Source: Chlamydoabsidia padenii (taxonomy: Eukaryota; Mucoromycota; Mucoromycetes; Mucorales; Cunninghamellaceae). Taken from it: a DNA stretch of 64,000 nt. Below are positions 59,701-64,000 of the stretch, piece by piece (positions within the stretch are counted from its first letter, which is position 1; every line of letters starts with the position of its first letter). Location: assembly GCA_025330725.1 (NCBI GenBank), contig JAIWND010000007.1:434001-498000 (forward strand), in the 5' to 3' direction. The position numbers and the translations under genes were made by a program. The notes beneath the pieces are model-generated. The model saw only the letters and a program-made list of their open reading frames with translations. It ran no database searches and had not been told where the DNA came from.

Positions 59701-62318
59701 CTTGCTTTGTAATTCGTTTGTGGAATAGACATCTTGATGAGGACAAATAAGCGGACCAAAGAAGATAATAAACACCACCATTGCAGCCGACATGAGGAAG
59801 ATCAGAATACAAAGAGTCACCTTTTCACGCCAAGCCAATCGGATATCCTTTCGCTTCATGCCACCACACCAGTTTAAAAAAGGAGACGGTACCCACCATG
59901 TCAATAACCATACGAGGATCAGCCACTTGCGCCTGGCAGCAGTCATTTGATGTGCATTTTCGTCTTCCGGGATCGTATCAGCTACACCACCAGTACCACC
60001 ACCATGTAATTGCTGTTGTAATTGATGTTGTTGTTGTTTTTCATCCATTAGAATTGTCGGTGTCGCATGCAAGTCAGGAGAGTAGTTGTGTGGCGAGTTG
60101 GTATCATCAAGATCATACGCGTCTTCAGACATGGCCGATGAATATTGATCTTCGTTGAAGGAGTAACCATCATATGTATCACGACGAAGCACTGGAGATA
60201 AACCTATCAAGTAAAGCAATATTAGTTTATAAATCATCAAAACAATCATAATCATCAATCGGATCTTGTGTTTACCTGTTGGAGAAGCTTTGTTCTTTTT
60301 GGATTCCGCCTTTTCCAAACTACGAAGATCGTATTCCAAGGTACAGAAGGCTTGATTTGACAAGTAAATCTAAAAGATATAATAATAAAACAATGAGAAA
60401 AGTTTATTTTTTTATATTTTTTTTAATTGTATAATTTATTACCTTATCATGGCCAATTCCGACTTTAGATTCATTCCATTGTAATGCTTGAAGTATAGAC
60501 ATACACCTATCCCGTAGACCAAGAGAAGTATCAATAGAAGATCCAGTAGTGATCGGAAGAGAAACACAGTAACGGTCCCAAAAGTCTTGTAAGGAGAAGA
60601 CAGTGTTGTAGTGGACTTGAAGACCAGGAATCAAGGAAGGCAATTTAAAGGCCGTAACTTGAGAGGTTAGCTTGCGAGCATCACATGAATGAGCCAACAT
60701 CATATCGTTAGGTCGCATACACATCACAAACCAAGGTACAGTAGACTGGAGGACATCTTGAAGTTGATGGACACCTACTAACAATTGATCACCCATTGTC
60801 GGCACATGATCCCAGGAGAGAGGTCCGCCGGTCATTGTAGGAGTACGATGCTGAGGTATGACTCCATGTTGGGCAACAGAGACACGATTATTGCTGTTAG
60901 GATCGTCTCCAAGAATAGATTCACTGAATAAAACAGAAAGAAGGCCATTGGTTGTCGGAGTGTTGTATGCATTGCCACGGAAGAGAGTAACAAAGTCGCT
61001 GCAGAGATAATCTTCGTTTCGTTCAGTGAAGCCATTGGGATCGTAATGGACAGGACCCCAGTAATGTTGTATGGTAAATGTGTTGGTATGATTGGCTTTT
61101 TTGAATTGGACACCGGTATCGTTGCTTTTATTGGCGCTGATAAAGTGATCCATCACCACGTCATCCTTGGATCGTTGCTGTACCCGCCCCGCCTGCGTGT
61201 TGAGGATGGAGATGATACCTTTCGAGGGATGATGGAAGGCATCCATGGCTGCATTATTGTTGATGCGAGTGACAGGAGGTAGAGTCAGACCTTGCTCTTG
61301 ATGATCTTGGAAATCCCGTTCAAAGACATTGGCGAGCATTGATTGATGGAGAGCTTCGTTGACAAAGTTTAAAGTCAAATCGTCCAAGGTTGCTGATTGG
61401 TTAAGTCGAATGTTGGGACCGCATGAATCCAAGAGAGCAATCCAACTATGAGCTGTCTTTTGTTGTTTCGATAGCTTGGTGTTGATATGTTCGACAATCC
61501 AGGTAAAGAGCACGGTGTATAAGGATTGAGCCAGATCGTCCCGCTGTTTAGAGGCCATATCGGGATCCAAAAACAAAGTAGTGATGTCCCGTTTTATCAG
61601 TTTACTTTTGTATGTCAATGTATTCAATAATGCCTTGGAATCCACACCGAGCAAGTCAGCCACAAAAGTAAGCGTTTCCATATTCTTGACAGCAGCCGCA
61701 TCTTGAGCATTCACCGGATCCTGACAAAATACCACATTACCCAAATGAAGAATAGCAGCCAATACCTGGAATACTTGTACCACCATAGTCCGCGGGAAAC
61801 CAAGCGCCTTGAATGCTTGTTGTGCATCTTGATAGAGTTTGGTGTCATCCACAGAGGCAGCACGCAATGTCGAAGTATGGGCAAGATAAGTCAAAGTAGA
61901 TCCATCACCAGTTAATCCCAACCGCTGTTTTTCCTCCAGAGGGGCCGCCAACAAGGTGTAAAAGATGTGGAAGTTTCGTTCATCTTGAGGAGCTTGAGTC
62001 ACCCTGGTCTTGTCCAAGAAGTATGGCAAATGTTGTGCACCAATCACGCGACCTCGTTCAGAGTAGTAGAGTTCAATATATTGGAAGCATCGTGAAGCAT
62101 GGTCGTGTATTGTTGATTTCGCCCCCGTCCATAGATTAATCAGTGTTTGAGAATGATGAAGGTGTTGTTCGAGCTTTGTCTGTTTTTTGTTGGACCCCAA
62201 AGCAAGACAATAAGAGACAGCATTCTGGAATTGTTGTGACTTGCCACTAGCTGACTCTCCACTGATGAAGCAGAGAGAGATAAGGATAAAAAAAGATTAA
62301 CAAGGAGGAAGAAAAGCG

Positions 62319-62356
<38 letters not shown>

Positions 62357-62698
62357 AGTTGGTGTTTTCTGGGGCAAAAAACTATCCTGATTTTTTAAAT
62401 CCCGACAATTATCTTACCAGAACAAAATGGATTGATTTAAACTGGTTCGGCGCATATGATGATAAGCATGGTTAACCAATTGATACAAGTGTGGTCCATT
62501 TTGTCTTGATTGGGTATCTTTATAAGCGGATATATATTCACTACTGGCATCTGGATCTAAGACTGGGTTGAATGACACCAGCACTGTATCTCCAATGGAA
62601 GTAAATCGGCGGTCTTCCAGATACCGCTGTCTAAGCACTTCTGCTATGTTCTCAGATGAAGTATCTTGGAGCTGAGTAAGGTCTTGAATTGTTGTCAT
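56718..62698 (-). CDS. Chitin synthase with myosin-like motor domain (class V/VII type)
   Basis: Plasma-membrane enzyme polymerising UDP-GlcNAc into cell-wall chitin; the motor-like head tethers it to actin tracks or secretory vesicles. Six exons give about 1,850 residues. The motor head (exons 62698-about 62418 and about 62268-60440) has [15 protein letters not shown]-loop GESASGKSQ and [14 protein letters not shown]. Cytochrome-b5-like modules follow ([38 protein letters not shown]) after two membrane helices. The glycosyltransferase core has [28 protein letters not shown], the catalytic LGEDRYLT and the QRRRW product-site motif, then membrane helices and SWGNTRVV. The C-terminal DEK_C helix set ([20 protein letters not shown]) ends EEALHYT after a Gln-rich linker. 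Catalytic residues look intact. Start [15 protein letters not shown] is the first ATG. Confidence 0.95.
57881..57903 (-). repeat. A/T homopolymer in a chitin synthase intron
   Basis: A run of 23 A on the plus strand (T on the coding strand) in the intron between the glycosyltransferase exon and the QRRRW exon. Confidence 0.7.
62317..62354 (-). repeat. Long A/T homopolymer in chitin synthase intron 1
   Basis: An uninterrupted A run of about 36 on the plus strand, T on the coding strand. The intron splits the motor domain just before the P-loop. Confidence 0.75.
62394..62404 (-). promoter_or_regulatory. CGGGATTTGAA-like element in chitin synthase intron 1
   Basis: CGGGATTTAAA on the coding strand, about 14 bp after exon 1. 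It is the only copy inside a gene. It could mark an internal promoter or be chance. Confidence 0.25.
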
Positions 62699-62788
62699 CT
62701 ATTCATAAAGTCAAGTTAATAATAATAATAATAAAATCGGTAAACGAATGTCAAGAGGGGAGGGTGATGATAGGGAAGATCGTCTCTA

Positions 62789-62799
62789 TTCAAACCCCG
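62789..62799 (-). promoter_or_regulatory. CGGGATTTGAA-like element of the chitin synthase gene
   Basis: CGGGGTTTGAA (one mismatch) 90 bp upstream of the chitin synthase ATG, oriented with the gene. Confidence 0.45.
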
Positions 62800-63729
62800 C
62801 TTACCAGTGCATGAACTTGAAGAGAACCGTGAGTATTAAAAGGGTGGTATGACTATTAACTAGTAGGACGTTATTACTGTATAAATGTGTATAAATGTAA
62901 TTGATGAAACGATGTACTATACAAAAAGAGGTAGATACTGAATGACGAGGAAGAAAAAAAAATAAAAGAAAAGAAAAAGAGGAAAAGAAGAAAAGAGAGA
63001 TCCTTAAAACTCTCCTGACCCAAATAGAATAGCATCCTTTTCCTCAACTCTCCCCTTCCACCCCTTTCTTTACGACACCCCCGTAAAGAGGCATACTCTC
63101 TCAGTGTGATGCAAAGTAATAAAAATAATCATCACCACAAATGCAGATTACTTGTGCTGTACCTCGACTATCTTTGATTTTGTCCCTGAATATTTTGTCC
63201 AATCATTTCGTAGGATACGAACATTTCATATGCCGACTTTTTGATCCACAACACCAAGGATGTTTTTAAGATTTCCGGTGCATCAAAGGAATCATTCCTC
63301 CCCCCCCCCCCGCCTTTTTTTTTCGAGTATACTCAGTAGATTCGAAGTCAATTCATGTAGAATGCTTTGGAAAAAAAATAGTAATTACCTCCACAGATTA
63401 ACAAAACACATTCAGTTTTTTCTCCAGTGTCCAAAAAAGGAAAGGGCACACAAAAGAAAAACGTGGGAAGAGAGCTTCGCATTGACATGCTCCGCTGTCA
63501 TACTCTTCGCCAACACACATAATACCATATATGACATGAAACATTATAGTATGTAGACAAAAGGTAAAGAGGTTTATAACAATGTTTTATTATACTGTAT
63601 ACAAAGGGAAGACTAATACTGTAACATTGTATAGCTAATGGAGAGCGAGGGGATTCTAATACTATTATGTAATATGTATAGCCAATTGTTAAGGTAAAGC
63701 AGATCATGTATTGCCAATTCCTATCTACC

Positions 63730-63825
63730 AACCTAATGAGTACCTAAAATCGTATTGACTTTTGTTTCATTCATGCCCAACCTTGTCAGATTCCCCACTA
63801 TGGTCAACAAACCTGTCGAATTTGG
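63730..63825 (-). CDS. Possible terminal exon of a gene extending past the window
   Basis: After an acceptor-like CTATAG, 31 codons read HPNSTGLLTIVGNLTRLGMN and ETKVNTILGTH before TAG. The pattern is reminiscent of the last helix of TIM-barrel hydrolases, but the stretch is too short to name. Another frame of the same DNA is also open (ASKFDRFVDHSGESDKVGHE), which weakens the case. Confidence 0.2.
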
Positions 63826-64000
63826 ATGCCTATAGAAGATTTATATAGATAAGTAGTGAGAATCGAGTCATGATAGATTTTATATATGTATTTATTATGT
63901 TGCGCATTTTACGTAGTGCATAGTGAGTCCTAGTTTTCCAGGTTATCGAGTAAGTATTCCCACCTCCATGTCTGAAGATTCCTTGTTCATTAGGTCGTAT

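Larger units (their letters stand above)
62699..64000. other. Chitin synthase promoter and distal flank
   Basis: A (TAA)n stretch at 62717-62734, purine-rich DNA at 62940-63000, CT-rich DNA at 63030-63080 and AT-rich sequence after 63550. Frames at 63260-63556 (plus) and 63498-63731 (minus) have no protein-like character. At the far end, minus-strand 63825-63730 reads HPNSTGLLTIVGNLTRLGMN then ETKVNTILGTH and stops, preceded by CTATAG. It may be the last exon of a gene beyond the window. A GTAAGT at 63951 suits a plus-strand donor instead. Neither can be decided here. Confidence 0.4.

Noticed and set aside
63260..63556. 98-codon plus-strand frame near the window end
   Set aside because: Low-complexity start (His/Pro from a C run), no homologous motifs and no promoter word.

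Overview
This is nuclear DNA from a filamentous fungus, most likely an early-diverging one of the Mucorales type. That placement is inferred from several traits seen together. The sequence is AT-rich with many long A/T runs. Most genes carry several short GT-AG introns. There is a chitin synthase fused to a myosin-like motor, cytochrome-b5-like modules and a DEK_C tail, and there are long Asn/Gln/Ser runs. No gene or repeat in the window names the species. About 22 protein genes are recognisable, tightly packed on both strands, and none form an operon or biosynthetic cluster. I found no rRNA, tRNA, CRISPR array or intact transposon.

Layout. 0-1 kb: 3' part of a reticulon gene (-). 1.5-5.4 kb: UPF1 helicase (-), divergent from NUP133 (+, 5.6-10.7 kb). 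12.1-13.2 kb: G-protein alpha subunit (-). 14.2-15.5 kb: an unrecognised low-complexity protein (-). 16.4-18.0 kb: TauD/Jlp1-type dioxygenase (+). 18.3-20.8 kb: PP2A B56 subunit (-), divergent from a PfkB/pseudouridine-type kinase (+). Then come mitochondrial malate dehydrogenase (+), proteasome beta-6 (+), an F-box/LRR protein (-), and phytochelatin synthase (-) divergent from RACK1 (+). 31.4-33.8 kb: MBP1-type APSES factor (-). 34.2 kb: elongin C (-). 36.5-41.0 kb: LIM-RhoGAP of the Lrg1 type (-). 41.5-43.9 kb: Elg1/ATAD5 (-), divergent from SDHAF3 (+). 45.0 kb: histidine phosphatase (-). 46.1-48.6 kb: casein kinase I (-). 49.8-51.0 kb: TFIIE beta (-), divergent from a KNOP1-like lysine-rich protein (+). 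52.4 kb: ATP synthase subunit b (-). 53.8 kb: MPP6 exosome cofactor (-). 56.7-62.7 kb: the myosin-motor chitin synthase (-). The 34.9-36.2 kb and 54.6-56.7 kb stretches hold degraded or repetitive DNA.

Broad themes are RNA surveillance and decay (UPF1, MPP6), cell-wall construction (chitin synthase, the Lrg1-type Rho GAP), S-phase control and replication (MBP1, Elg1), and signalling (G-alpha, RACK1, CK1, PP2A-B56). These are unlinked housekeeping functions rather than a system.

The most striking signal is not a gene. A word close to GCGGGATTTGAAAA recurs about thirty times, in either orientation, and only in noncoding DNA. The exact 11-mer CGGGATTTGAA occurs 11 times in my reading. Most copies lie 40-400 bp upstream of start codons, and several divergent promoters carry one. 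It resembles a compressed CDE/CHR (E2F/MuvB) element and may be a core-promoter element of this lineage. Other points of interest are SQ-rich ends on UPF1, a phytochelatin synthase with an intact catalytic triad, a chitin synthase motor with a degenerate switch II, a roughly 190-bp promoter-like repeat family, a 30-bp minisatellite, and a decayed gene at 34.9-36.2 kb.
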